A DNA stretch of 22,425 bases from Nitrososphaerota archaeon. GTDB lineage: Archaea > Thermoproteota > Nitrososphaeria > Nitrososphaerales > UBA57. The translations under genes and the position numbers were made by a program. Each line of letters starts with the position of its first letter. The stretch's first letter is position 1. The stretch covers positions 1-22,425 of the forward strand of contig JACPBJ010000031.1 in NCBI GenBank assembly GCA_016180375.1, given 5' to 3'. The notes beneath the pieces were generated by a model that saw only the letters and a program-made list of their open reading frames with translations, did no database searches and was not told the origin of the DNA. Below, in pieces: positions 1 through 7,714 of this stretch.

Positions 1-2
1 TG

Positions 3-374
3 CACGAAAAGACCATCGAGATTACCAAGCATGAGCATCTTACTACCAGAGGAGACTGCATAATTGGAGTCAGAGCCTCAAAGGGATGCTCTGATCTCTC
101 CGAAGATTTGAAGTCGTTTTTGAAAAGTGAGAAATCTAAGGTTAAGTTTGAGATCGAGGTCGGCAATGAAAAGTTCGAGTTCTTTGCCAGAGGCTCTCCC
201 TTTTTGAGTTTTGAGGATGATCATGAGATCGTGATCAGAATGAGCGATTATGCCTCGCCAAGAACTCTGGCTGTCGATGCGGACAAGGCTGCCTGCGATT
301 TGCCGAGGAGCATGGTGCAAAGGCTGAAGAATAGCAACACTCGGGGCATATTGCGGATTTATGCTGGGGAATGA
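3..374 (+). CDS. DUF371 family protein, 5' end outside the window
   Basis: The reading frame is open from the left edge of the window and ends with TGA six bases before the next gene, so the start lies upstream and this is a partial gene. The visible 123 residues match what I recall of the archaeal DUF371 family: an early ITKHEH segment, then LTTRGDCIIGVRASKG, the IRMSDYASPRTLAVDADKAA stretch in the middle, and a DLPRSMV segment near the C-terminus. No enzymatic function is established for this family. It is a small soluble protein with no membrane segment visible. It sits directly upstream of the mevalonate-pathway homologue on the same strand, so the two are probably co-transcribed. An ATG-less internal start at 108 (TTG) is possible but would cut off the conserved N-terminal part. 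Confidence 0.75.
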   Translation, partial: HEKTIEITKHEHLTTRGDCIIGVRASKGCSDLSEDLKSFLKSEKSKVKFEIEVGNEKFEFFARGSPFLSFEDDHEIVIRMSDYASPRTLAVDADKAACDLPRSMVQRLKNSNTRGILRIYAGE

Positions 375-380
375 ATTGCG

Positions 381-1349
381 ATGAAAGCGACGGCTATTGC
401 ACATCCGATGCAGGGTCTGGTGAAATATCATGGGTTGAAGAATTGGGATCTCAGGATTCCCTACCATGACAGCATCTCCGTAAATCTTGAGGCTTTATGG
501 ACGAAGACGACTGTCGAGTTTGGAGATTTTGGAGGGGATTCTATTGTGATCAATAAAGTGAAGAGAAGCGGGAGGGTTCTTGACAGAACCTTATCTGTAA
601 TTAATCAAATTAGAAAACTTGCTGATATTGAGGATGATGTCAGAGTAGTTTCGGAGAATAGCTTGGGCTTTGGAGAGTACAAGGGCTTGGGCTTTTCATC
701 TTCTGCTGGTGCTGCTTTGGCAACTGCTGCATTCAAGGCTGCCAGACTTGATAAAAAATATGGCTGGGATCTGAAGATGATTTCGAGGATTGCTAGGAGG
801 CTTGCAGGCTCTGCTTGCAGAAGCGTTACAGGAGAATATTCGAGATGGTATGCAGGGAATTCTGATGTTACGTCCTATGCTGAAAAGATTGCAACTGCTA
901 GGGATTTGGACATGGCTATTGTGGTAGTACCTTTAGGTGATGAAGTTTCTACGGAGACTGCGCACAAAGATGTTGAATCGTCTGCATTTTTCGATGCTAG
1001 GCTGAAGAGTGCTCAGAAGAGGGTTGAGCAGATGCAGAAGGCTATTCTTGCTAGGGATTTTGAGAGGGTTGGGGAATTATCGGAAATGGATTCTTTGGAG
1101 TTGCATTCTGTTACCATGACCGGAGAGAATAAACTGATTTTTTTCCGAAGTGAGAGCATTACTGTGATTAGGGAAGTTATGAAGATGAGGAAAGAGGGAA
1201 TTCCTGTTTATTTCTCTATGCAGACCGGGCCATCTGTGTTCTTAGACACACTGCCAGAAAGGGCTGATGAAGTTCAGCAGAGGATTCACAAGTTGGGGCT
1301 TAAGACTCTAGTTTCAAAGATAGGGAAAGAAGCTAGAATCAAAATCTGA
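381..1349 (+). CDS. mvaD: Mevalonate (di)phosphate decarboxylase homologue, GHMP fold, catalytic Asp replaced
   Basis: A 322-residue GHMP-superfamily protein of the mevalonate diphosphate decarboxylase type, which normally phosphorylates and decarboxylates a mevalonate phosphate to give an isopentenyl phosphate for archaeal lipids. Visible family marks are the N-terminal LVKYHG (Lys15, the equivalent of the invariant Lys in IKYWGK), the phosphate-binding GLGFSSSAG loop at 102-110, and GSACRS with Arg147, the equivalent of the catalytic Arg. The C-terminal TFDAGPN motif of characterised enzymes reads SMQTGPS here, so the catalytic Asp position is Gln281. The family also contains phosphomevalonate decarboxylase, bisphosphomevalonate decarboxylase and mevalonate 3-kinase, so the exact substrate is open. 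Length is normal for the family. The ATG lies six bases after the DUF371 stop, suggesting one operon. Confidence 0.8.
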   Translation: MKATAIAHPMQGLVKYHGLKNWDLRIPYHDSISVNLEALWTKTTVEFGDFGGDSIVINKVKRSGRVLDRTLSVINQIRKLADIEDDVRVVSENSLGFGEYKGLGFSSSAGAALATAAFKAARLDKKYGWDLKMISRIARRLAGSACRSVTGEYSRWYAGNSDVTSYAEKIATARDLDMAIVVVPLGDEVSTETAHKDVESSAFFDARLKSAQKRVEQMQKAILARDFERVGELSEMDSLELHSVTMTGENKLIFFRSESITVIREVMKMRKEGIPVYFSMQTGPSVFLDTLPERADEVQQRIHKLGLKTLVSKIGKEARIKI

Positions 1350-1420
1350 TTTTTGGTCACTTGCACGGTTATTCATAAGAACTATTCTTTTGACTTGCAT
1401 AGTAGCTAATAACTTGAGTC

Positions 1421-2092
1421 TTAATGCTTGCGTGCGTGTGCAATAAGATCAGTCAAAGCTGCAAACGCCTTCCCAACCTCCTCATTCTTAACAACAATAA
1501 CGGTGTCAGTATAGCATCCAACAATATCCTCAATGTTAATTCTCCTCCGCGAAACTTGACTAACAAACTGCACTGCACATCCGGGAGTCACGACAACCTC
1601 TTCAGGGCTGTGTACAATAATAGCAGCCAAGTTCGGAGTATCTTCTAAAATCTGCCCCTTGTCAAAAGCTTTCAGAATCTCCTTCCGCATCATCTGATCG
1701 TAAATTATTGTAATTGATGACAATCCTTCAGAAACCTGCAGAAAGCCTTCCTGCTTGCTGGACATCATCTTTGCAACGGTATCGACATTCTTCTTGTTCT
1801 TCTCCAAAGACAATTTAGAAACGTCAGTCCTTACATTGATGGTGCTCTTTGCAATTACGTTAGTAATCCCTTCTGACTGCTCTGTATAGGACGGCTTAAC
1901 CCTCTTCAGAGACGTGATTATGGTTTCTGGTTTGACCCTCTTTCCAAAAGATTCCTCAACCCTCGGCTTTATCGCCCTCGATATAGCACTCACATTGGCA
2001 TAACCTCTCTGCAGGGCATCCTGTATCGTTAAATCCTCATCAATTATGTCCCTAACAATCTTCGCAATAGACTTTGCCAAGATTTGGTACAC
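1421..2092 (-). CDS. Archaeal ACT-domain regulatory protein
   Basis: A 223-residue soluble protein starting with GTG. The first 80 or so residues look like a helical, helix-turn-helix-like region (AKSIAKIVRDIIDEDLTIQDALQRG, with AISRAIKPRVEE). The second half carries two ACT-like segments: one begins near GLSSITIIYD and a second includes NLAAIIVHSPEEVVVTPG and ends with the DTVIVVKNEEVGKAF strand-helix element. ACT domains usually bind amino acids and control enzymes or transcription. The gene is divergent from the arginine operon with only 70 bp between the two starts, so a role in sensing an amino acid and controlling that operon is an attractive but unproven inference. No catalytic motif was seen. 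Confidence 0.7.
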   Translation of the reverse strand: MYQILAKSIAKIVRDIIDEDLTIQDALQRGYANVSAISRAIKPRVEESFGKRVKPETIITSLKRVKPSYTEQSEGITNVIAKSTINVRTDVSKLSLEKNKKNVDTVAKMMSSKQEGFLQVSEGLSSITIIYDQMMRKEILKAFDKGQILEDTPNLAAIIVHSPEEVVVTPGCAVQFVSQVSRRRINIEDIVGCYTDTVIVVKNEEVGKAFAALTDLIAHARKH

Positions 2093-2123
2093 CTATAGCC
2101 AATACTGTACAATTTTGACCAAA

Positions 2124-2134
2124 ACAAATAAAAG
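2124..2134 (+). promoter_or_regulatory. Box A (TATA-like) element of the arginine operon
   Basis: ACAAATAAAAG is centred about 34 bases before the TTG start of argG. With the usual 25-27 base distance from box A to the transcription start, the mRNA would begin only a few bases before the start codon, so it would be nearly leaderless. It lies in the 70-bp divergent gap shared with the ACT-domain gene. Assigned by position and composition only. Confidence 0.4.
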
Positions 2135-2162
2135 CGTTGCTATTGCAAAGATGTAAAGAGCA

Positions 2163-3389
2163 TTGAAAGACGTAGCAGTCCTGGCCTTTTCCGGCGGCCT
2201 AGATACTTCAGTATCAATAAAGTGGTTGCAGGATAAACTGAACGTAGACGTGGTTACAGTTACTGTTGATGTTGGCCAAGGAGACAATCTCAAGGAGATT
2301 GAAGAAAAGGCATACGCAATCGGAGTAAAGAAGCACTACAACATAGATGCAAAGCACGAATTTGCAAATGATTACATATTCCCTGCAATAAAGGCAAACG
2401 CTCTCTACGAAGGGAAATATCCTCTTGGCACGGCACTTGCAAGACCGTTGATAGCCTCAAAATTAGTTGGGGTTGCAGAGAACGAAGGCGCGTACGCAGT
2501 TTCGCACGGTTGCACCGGTAAAGGCAACGATCAGGTCAGATTCGATGTTACCATCAAAGCACTGAACCCCTCTTTGAAGATAATCGCACCGGTAAGAGAA
2601 TGGAACCTAAGCAGAGATGAAGAGATAAAATACGCGCAGAAGTTTGGAATCCCTATAAAAGCAAAGAAATCGATTTACAGCATCGATCAAAACCTCTGGG
2701 GAAGATCGATAGAGAGTGGGCCTCTAGAAGATGTGATGAACGAGCCCTCTGTTGATGTGTTCGAATGGACGAAGCCCATCGAAGAAACGCCTGAAGAGCC
2801 TGAGTATATAGACATCAAATTCGAAGATGGAACCCCAACTTCAATCAACGGCAAGGCAAACGACCCCGTGCAATTAATCGAAAAACTGAACAGGATAGCG
2901 GGAAAGCATGGAGTCGGCTTCATCGATCACATTGAGGATAGGCTAGTAGGAATAAAGTCCAGAGAGACTTACGAAGCCCCTGCAGCCGTAGCGATAATTG
3001 AAGCTCATAAGGATCTTGAGAAGTTAGTGTTGACAAGACATGAACTTGCGTTCAAGACGAAGATAGAGCAGGAGTGGGCATGGTTAACCTATTCAGGGCT
3101 ATGGGTCGAACCGTTAATGGACGCTCTCAATTCATTCGTAGACGCTACTCAAAAGAGGGTCAATGGAGTTGTAAAGCTAAAACTCTTCAAAGGCAATTGC
3201 AGGGTAGTTGGAAGAGGCTCTCCAAATTCGCTCTACAATGTGGAATTAGCAACCTACACAGCATCTTCAAGTTTCGACCAAAGTTCTGCTGAGGGCTTCA
3301 TCGAGCTCTGGGGATTGCCATCAAGGGTGGCAAGAGGGAAGAAGGTTGGACATACTAAGAGGAGAGAGGTTATCCGGACCCGCACCTGA
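2163..3389 (+). CDS. argG: Argininosuccinate synthase
   Basis: A 408-residue enzyme of normal length that joins citrulline and aspartate, using ATP, to make argininosuccinate in the next-to-last step of arginine synthesis. The ATP-binding signature AFSGGLDTS stands at residues 8-16, followed by typical family blocks: SHGCTGKGNDQVRFD, PVREW, SIDQNLWGRSIESGPLED, and the C-terminal region with KGNCRVVGR and SLYN. The start is TTG at 2163, since no ATG or GTG is available before the conserved N-terminus. It is the first gene of the arginine operon, and its last 44 bases overlap the start of argH. Assignment is secure on sequence motifs and on the argH neighbour. Confidence 0.97.
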   Translation: MKDVAVLAFSGGLDTSVSIKWLQDKLNVDVVTVTVDVGQGDNLKEIEEKAYAIGVKKHYNIDAKHEFANDYIFPAIKANALYEGKYPLGTALARPLIASKLVGVAENEGAYAVSHGCTGKGNDQVRFDVTIKALNPSLKIIAPVREWNLSRDEEIKYAQKFGIPIKAKKSIYSIDQNLWGRSIESGPLEDVMNEPSVDVFEWTKPIEETPEEPEYIDIKFEDGTPTSINGKANDPVQLIEKLNRIAGKHGVGFIDHIEDRLVGIKSRETYEAPAAVAIIEAHKDLEKLVLTRHELAFKTKIEQEWAWLTYSGLWVEPLMDALNSFVDATQKRVNGVVKLKLFKGNCRVVGRGSPNSLYNVELATYTASSSFDQSSAEGFIELWGLPSRVARGKKVGHTKRREVIRTRT

Positions 3390-4824
3390 GAGTGCTGAGT
3401 TCACGGGCTCCGTTGCCGACGACGCTCCTCTAATCGCTCCGGTTGTGAAAATCAATATGGCTCACATGCTGATGCTGGAAAAGAATGGCTACGTGAAGAC
3501 CAGCGATGCTGCTGCTTGCTTGAAGGCTCTGAAAGCGATTCCAAAGAAGTTCAAGATGGATGCAAATCTTGAGGACGTTCACATGAATATCGAGGCTTTC
3601 GTCATTGATAGAGCAGGTGGTGATGCAGGAGGACAACTAAATCTTGGCAAGAGCAGAAACGACCAAGTTGCAACTGCGATAAGGATGGTTGCAAGAGATA
3701 AAATTCTGGAAATAGCCAAAGCCATGGAAGAGGTTTCCAGAGTTCTGATCACTTTAGGCAAAAAACACGCAAACTGGGTAATGCCAGGCTACACTCATTT
3801 GCAGCATGCACAGCCAGTTACTTTAGGACACCATCTGCTTGCGCACAATGATGCCCTGCAGAGAAATACAAAGAGGCTTCTGCAATGCTATGAAAGAGTT
3901 AATGCATGCCCTATGGGCGCCGCCGCTCTAGGAAGTGTGGTCCTCACGATAGACAGAGATTATGTCTGCAATATGCTTGGCTTTGAATCCCTCGTAGAGA
4001 ACACTATTGATGCGGTCAGCTCCAGAGACTTTGCGCTCGAAACTATGAGCGTGTTAGCATTGGCAATGGCAGACCTGAGCAAATTAGCCGAGGAGATAAT
4101 ACTATGGAGCAGCTCCGAATTCTCCTTTGCAGAAGTTGCAGATGAATACGCATCGACAAGCAGCATCATGCCTCAGAAGAAGAACCCTGTAGTTGCAGAG
4201 ATGATCAGATCAAGGGCAGCAATGGCATTCGGAGATTTGATGGCCGGGCTCTCTCTGGTCAAGGCTCTGCCTCTAAGCTACAACCTGGATCTTCAGGACC
4301 TTACACCTAGGCTGTGGGACTCCTGCAATAATACATTGGCGTCATTGGAGTTGATGGGAAAGATGCTCGCTACTATGAAGTTCAACAAGGAAAGATTAGA
4401 GAGCTCCGTCGAAACAGCAGTTGGCGCTGCTGATCTTGCTTCTTACATTGCAGTAAAGAAGGGAATTCCATTCCGCACAGCCCATAGAGTCGTTGGCGCA
4501 TTGGCAAAGAAATCAGCAGACAGCAAGGAGGAATTCTCCAAGATAGTTGCGAAGCATCTTCGGGAGGCTTCCAAGAGAATTGCAAAGAAGGAAGTTTCTC
4601 TAACCAAAGAAGAGATCAATGCTCTGTTGATACCCTCTAGTAACGTTAATAGAAAGGTCGCAAAGGGCTCCCCCTCTCCAAGAGAGATTCAAAAGATGAT
4701 ACATGCCAGACAAGAAGAGCTTTCCGAAATGACATCAATAGTTGCAAAGAAGAAATCTGCTCTTGCAAAGGCAGAAACTTCGCTGATGCTTGCTGTGGGA
4801 AAGTTGGAAGGAGGTGAGAAGTAG
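3346..4824 (+). CDS. argH: Argininosuccinate lyase
   Basis: A 492-residue member of the fumarase/aspartase superfamily that splits argininosuccinate into arginine and fumarate. Visible motifs are the N-terminal LRGERLSGP, the active-site loop NLGKSRNDQVATA, the GYTHLQHAQPVTLGHHL block with the catalytic His, and the superfamily signature SSIMPQKKNP near residues 270-281. The C-terminal tail after the family core is rich in Lys and Ala. The chosen start is TTG at 3346, inside the end of argG, because it gives the expected MxxLRGxRLSGP N-terminus. The overlap suggests translational coupling. The gene ends with TAG immediately before the GTG of lysW. Confidence 0.96.
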   Translation: MDILRGERLSGPAPESAEFTGSVADDAPLIAPVVKINMAHMLMLEKNGYVKTSDAAACLKALKAIPKKFKMDANLEDVHMNIEAFVIDRAGGDAGGQLNLGKSRNDQVATAIRMVARDKILEIAKAMEEVSRVLITLGKKHANWVMPGYTHLQHAQPVTLGHHLLAHNDALQRNTKRLLQCYERVNACPMGAAALGSVVLTIDRDYVCNMLGFESLVENTIDAVSSRDFALETMSVLALAMADLSKLAEEIILWSSSEFSFAEVADEYASTSSIMPQKKNPVVAEMIRSRAAMAFGDLMAGLSLVKALPLSYNLDLQDLTPRLWDSCNNTLASLELMGKMLATMKFNKERLESSVETAVGAADLASYIAVKKGIPFRTAHRVVGALAKKSADSKEEFSKIVAKHLREASKRIAKKEVSLTKEEINALLIPSSNVNRKVAKGSPSPREIQKMIHARQEELSEMTSIVAKKKSALAKAETSLMLAVGKLEGGEK

Positions 4825-4998
4825 GTGGAAACAAATTGTGGTGAATGCGGCGGCACGATCAAGATTCCGAAAGATGCGGTTGTAGGTGAAATAGTTAGCT
4901 GCCCTGATTGCGGGCTAGAATACGAAATATCGAAGATTTCAGGAGGCAAAGTCGAACTGAAACCCGCCGAAACTGTAGGAGAAGACTGGGGCGAGTAA
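4825..4998 (+). CDS. lysW: LysW amino-group carrier protein
   Basis: A 57-residue acidic carrier protein. It has CGECGG near the N-terminus and CPDCG at about residues 29-33, which together form a four-Cys zinc site, and it ends with the EDWGE C-terminus that defines the family. The gamma-carboxyl of the last Glu is joined to the amino group of glutamate (arginine route) or aminoadipate (lysine route), and the intermediates then stay bound to LysW during phosphorylation, reduction and transamination. It starts with GTG directly after the argH stop and ends one or two bases before the argX frame. It is too short for many gene finders. Its position between argH and argX ties it to arginine synthesis, though use in lysine synthesis is not excluded. 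Confidence 0.96.
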   Translation: METNCGECGGTIKIPKDAVVGEIVSCPDCGLEYEISKISGGKVELKPAETVGEDWGE

Positions 4999-4999
4999 A

Positions 5000-5863
5000 A
5001 CGACGAGTCTGGGTCTGGTATACGACAGGGTGAGATGGGAAGAGAAGGCTCTTGCTCAGGAAGCGAAAAAAAAGGGAGCCCGAGTGGTAACCATCGATGC
5101 CAAGATCTTGACGCTTGACTCGACATCAGAACCCAAACAGATCAGAAAAGAATTTGGAGACGTTGCATTGGAGAGATGCATCAGCTACTTCAGAGGGCTA
5201 CATGTAACTGCCTACTTGGAAGCAAAAGGCTTGACCGTAATCAACCCCCATGAAGTCGGCGAAACTTGTGGCAACAAGTATCTTACGACGCTCGCGCTCG
5301 AAAAGGCTGGAATCCCAACTCCTAGAACTCTTTTCGCATTTACGGCAGAGTCTGCAAAGGAGGCCGCAGCAAAGGTTGGCTATCCAGCCGTGCTCAAGCC
5401 AGTGGTCGGGAGCTGGGGAAGAGGCGTTGCCCCCCTAAAAGATAGAGAATCTGCAAACACCATAATCGAGCTAAGAGATGAAATGGACGGCGCTATGAAC
5501 CAGATATACTACATCCAAGAGATGGTGAAGAGACCTCCAAGAGACATACGCACCATCGTAGTTGGTGACAAAGTGATCGCGGCTGCTTACAGGTACTCTC
5601 CTCCGGAAGAATGGAGGACTAACGTTGCCAGAGGAGGCAAGACGGCTCCATGCCCAATTACTAAAGAGCTCGAAGAGATAGTGCTAAAGTCTGCGAAGGC
5701 GGTTGGTGGAGGAGTACTGGGAGTCGATGCAATGGAGAGCCCGGAGGGACTCGTTGTTCATGAGGTCAACAACACAGTTGAATTCAAGGGAGCGTCGCAA
5801 GTGAGCGAAGTCAACATTCCAGCAGCCATCATAGGTTACGTGCTCGAGCTTGCAAAGAGGTAA
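5000..5863 (+). CDS. argX: LysW-glutamate ligase (ATP-grasp), start codon unclear
   Basis: An ATP-grasp ligase of the LysX/ArgX/RimK group that attaches glutamate (or aminoadipate) to the C-terminal Glu of LysW. Recognisable parts are the N-terminal LVYDRVRWEEKAL, GNKYLTTLALEKAGIPTPRT, the ATP-grasp core YPAVLKPVVGSWGRGV, YIQEMVKRPPRDIRTIVVGD, and the metal-binding end VHEVNNTVEFKG. Homologues begin 3-5 residues before the YDR motif, but no ATG, GTG or TTG exists there in frame. The annotated start is an ACG at 5000, one base after the lysW stop and one transition from ATG. CTG at 5009 or 5015 are alternatives, and GTG at 5030 would remove the first conserved strand. Called ArgX rather than LysX because of the argG/argH context; this is inference. 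Confidence 0.9.
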   Translation, partial: TTSLGLVYDRVRWEEKALAQEAKKKGARVVTIDAKILTLDSTSEPKQIRKEFGDVALERCISYFRGLHVTAYLEAKGLTVINPHEVGETCGNKYLTTLALEKAGIPTPRTLFAFTAESAKEAAAKVGYPAVLKPVVGSWGRGVAPLKDRESANTIIELRDEMDGAMNQIYYIQEMVKRPPRDIRTIVVGDKVIAAAYRYSPPEEWRTNVARGGKTAPCPITKELEEIVLKSAKAVGGGVLGVDAMESPEGLVVHEVNNTVEFKGASQVSEVNIPAAIIGYVLELAKR

Positions 5864-5869
5864 CTCAGC

Positions 5870-6922
5870 ATGAAAGTTGGCGTAATTGGCGCATCAGGCT
5901 TTGTAGGCGGAGAGCTTCTAAGAATTCTCATTGGGCATCCGAAGGTTGAGCTGACACTAGCAACTTCGCGCCAGCATGCCGATGACTATGTTTACAGAGT
6001 GCATCCGAACCTCAGAGGGTTTACAGAACTTCAATTCACTGATGTAAATCCGAGCAAGGCTGCTGAGCAGTGCGATCTAGTATTCACTTCGGTTCCTCAC
6101 GGCACTTCCGTGAAAATCATGCCCGAGCTGGTGAAGAGCGGGATCAAGATCATTGACATGAGTGCTGACTATAGGTTGAAGGACCCTCAGGCATACGAAA
6201 CCTGGTACGGCTACAAGCATCCTAACCCTGCTCTCTTGGAGAAGTTTGTCTTAGGAATCCCTGAGCTCAGAAGAGAGGAGATCAAGAAGGCAGAATATGT
6301 TTCTGCCCCTGGTTGCATGGCCGTAACCTCAATACTAGGTCTTGCCCCATTGGTGAAGAATAACCTCATTGATACCGATCACATAGTTGTCGATGCGAAA
6401 ATAGGCTCTTCCGGTGCCGGGGTAAAGCCAACCATGTCGAGCCATCATGCTGAAAGGTACGGTGTTGTGAGACCATACAAGCCCGTAGGGCACAGACACA
6501 CAGCAGAAATCGAGCAAGAGCTTTCGACACTGGCAAATGCGAATGTCAAGGTTTCCATGTCGGCGCATGCCGTGAACATGGTTAGAGGAATTCTAAGCAC
6601 ATGCCACACATTCCTGAAAAAAGAGGCTTCCCTTCCAGAGATATGGAAGGCATTTCGCAGCACGTATCAAAATGAGCCATTCATACGTTTCGTCAGGGAT
6701 AGAAAGGGTCTCTACAGATACCCTGACCCGAAGATTGTAGTAGGATCGAACTTCTGCGACATAGGCTTCGAAATTGATGAAAGAAATGGAAGGCTTGTCG
6801 TTCTTTCTGCGACTGATAACCTGCTGAAAGGAGCTGCAGGGATAGCGGTGCAAAGCATGAACGTGATGATGGGCTTCGACGAAACTCTTGGCCTAAGGAA
6901 TGCTGCAATACATCCTGCGTGA
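5870..6922 (+). CDS. argC: LysW-glutamyl-phosphate reductase
   Basis: A 350-residue semialdehyde-dehydrogenase-type enzyme that reduces the LysW-bound glutamyl (or aminoadipyl) phosphate to the semialdehyde with NADPH. The Rossmann motif GVIGASGFVGGELLRIL lies at residues 4-20, and the catalytic Cys is Cys149 in SAPGCMAVT. Other family blocks are SVPHGTS, DMSADYRL, KIGSSGAG, HRHTAEIEQE and the C-terminal SATDNLLKGAAGIAVQ. The ATG follows the argX stop by six bases. Its TGA stop overlaps a possible GTG start of argB, typical of coupled translation. Equivalent to LysY where the pathway serves lysine. Confidence 0.95.
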   Translation: MKVGVIGASGFVGGELLRILIGHPKVELTLATSRQHADDYVYRVHPNLRGFTELQFTDVNPSKAAEQCDLVFTSVPHGTSVKIMPELVKSGIKIIDMSADYRLKDPQAYETWYGYKHPNPALLEKFVLGIPELRREEIKKAEYVSAPGCMAVTSILGLAPLVKNNLIDTDHIVVDAKIGSSGAGVKPTMSSHHAERYGVVRPYKPVGHRHTAEIEQELSTLANANVKVSMSAHAVNMVRGILSTCHTFLKKEASLPEIWKAFRSTYQNEPFIRFVRDRKGLYRYPDPKIVVGSNFCDIGFEIDERNGRLVVLSATDNLLKGAAGIAVQSMNVMMGFDETLGLRNAAIHPA

Positions 6923-6927
6923 CACAC

Positions 6928-7714
6928 ATGGAAATCGTTGTAAAGGTTGGAGGAAGCATACTGGGAGAGGGCGTAAACCCTTCGATAATCCGCGACATTC
7001 AGAGCATCACTAGCAATCACAAGCTGGTTCTGGTGCATGGAGGAGGCGATGAAGTAACCGAAATTGCAGAGAAGATGGGGAAGCAGCAGAAATTCATAGT
7101 TTCACCAGAGGGCATCAGAAGCAGGTATACGGATAAAGAAACAGCCTCAATTTACACCATGGTAATGGTTGGCAAACTCAACAAGGAGATCGTTGCTGCG
7201 CTTGAGAAGATAGAGTTGCATGCCGTTGGGCTATCTGGAATAGATGCTGGGCTGATTCGCGCAGAGAGAAAGAAGAAACTTATCGTGGTTGAGGATGGAA
7301 GAAAGAGGGTCATAGATGGAGGCTATACTGGGAAAATACAAAGCACGAACTCGGAACTCATCAAATCGCTTGTCAACCAAAAATACATCCCCGTAATCTC
7401 TCCTGTCGCACTCTCCGAAGAATTTGAATTCCTTAATGTCGATGGAGACAGAGCCGCTGCTTACGTTGCCGGAGGCATGAAGGCAGACAAGGTTGTATTC
7501 CTCACAGACGTCAATGGAGTTCTGATGGACAATAAGGTGCGAGGCTAAAGCGCTCATGCCAAAGATAGGTCACGGGATGGAGAAGAAAGTCCTTGCCTCA
7601 ATTGAATCTATTGAAATGGGTGTTAAAGAAAGCATCATAGCATCGGGCATAGTAGAAAACCCGATTTCTTCCGCAATAGCACACAATAATTGCACGGTGA
7701 TAGTTCCTGACTAA
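6928..7714 (+). CDS. argB: LysW-glutamate kinase, reading frame broken by an apparent deletion
   Basis: An amino-acid kinase that phosphorylates the side-chain carboxyl of LysW-bound glutamate (LysZ/ArgB family). The first frame shows VKVGGSI, LVHGGGDEVTEIAEKMG and VFLTDVNGVLMDNKV, then stops at 7548. The expected C-terminal part continues in the +1 frame from GAG at 7541: EAKALMPKIGHGMEKKV, GVKESIIASGIVENPISSA, TVIV, ending with TAA at 7712-7714. Between NKV and EAK only one base remains, where homologues have roughly seven residues, so about 20 nt (3n+2) seem to be missing. This is either true inactivation or an assembly error. ATG at 6928 gives the usual short N-terminus (MEIVVKVGG); GTG at 6919 overlapping the argC stop is an alternative. 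Confidence 0.88.

Noticed and set aside
5030..5035. GTG at 5030 as the true argX start
   Set aside because: It would remove the LVYDR strand that starts the first domain in all homologues I recall, and the upstream in-frame sequence is clearly coding.
4689..5126. A 145-residue minus-strand frame opposite lysW and argX
   Set aside because: It lies entirely opposite well-supported genes and is rich in Ser and Pro, typical of an antisense shadow frame.
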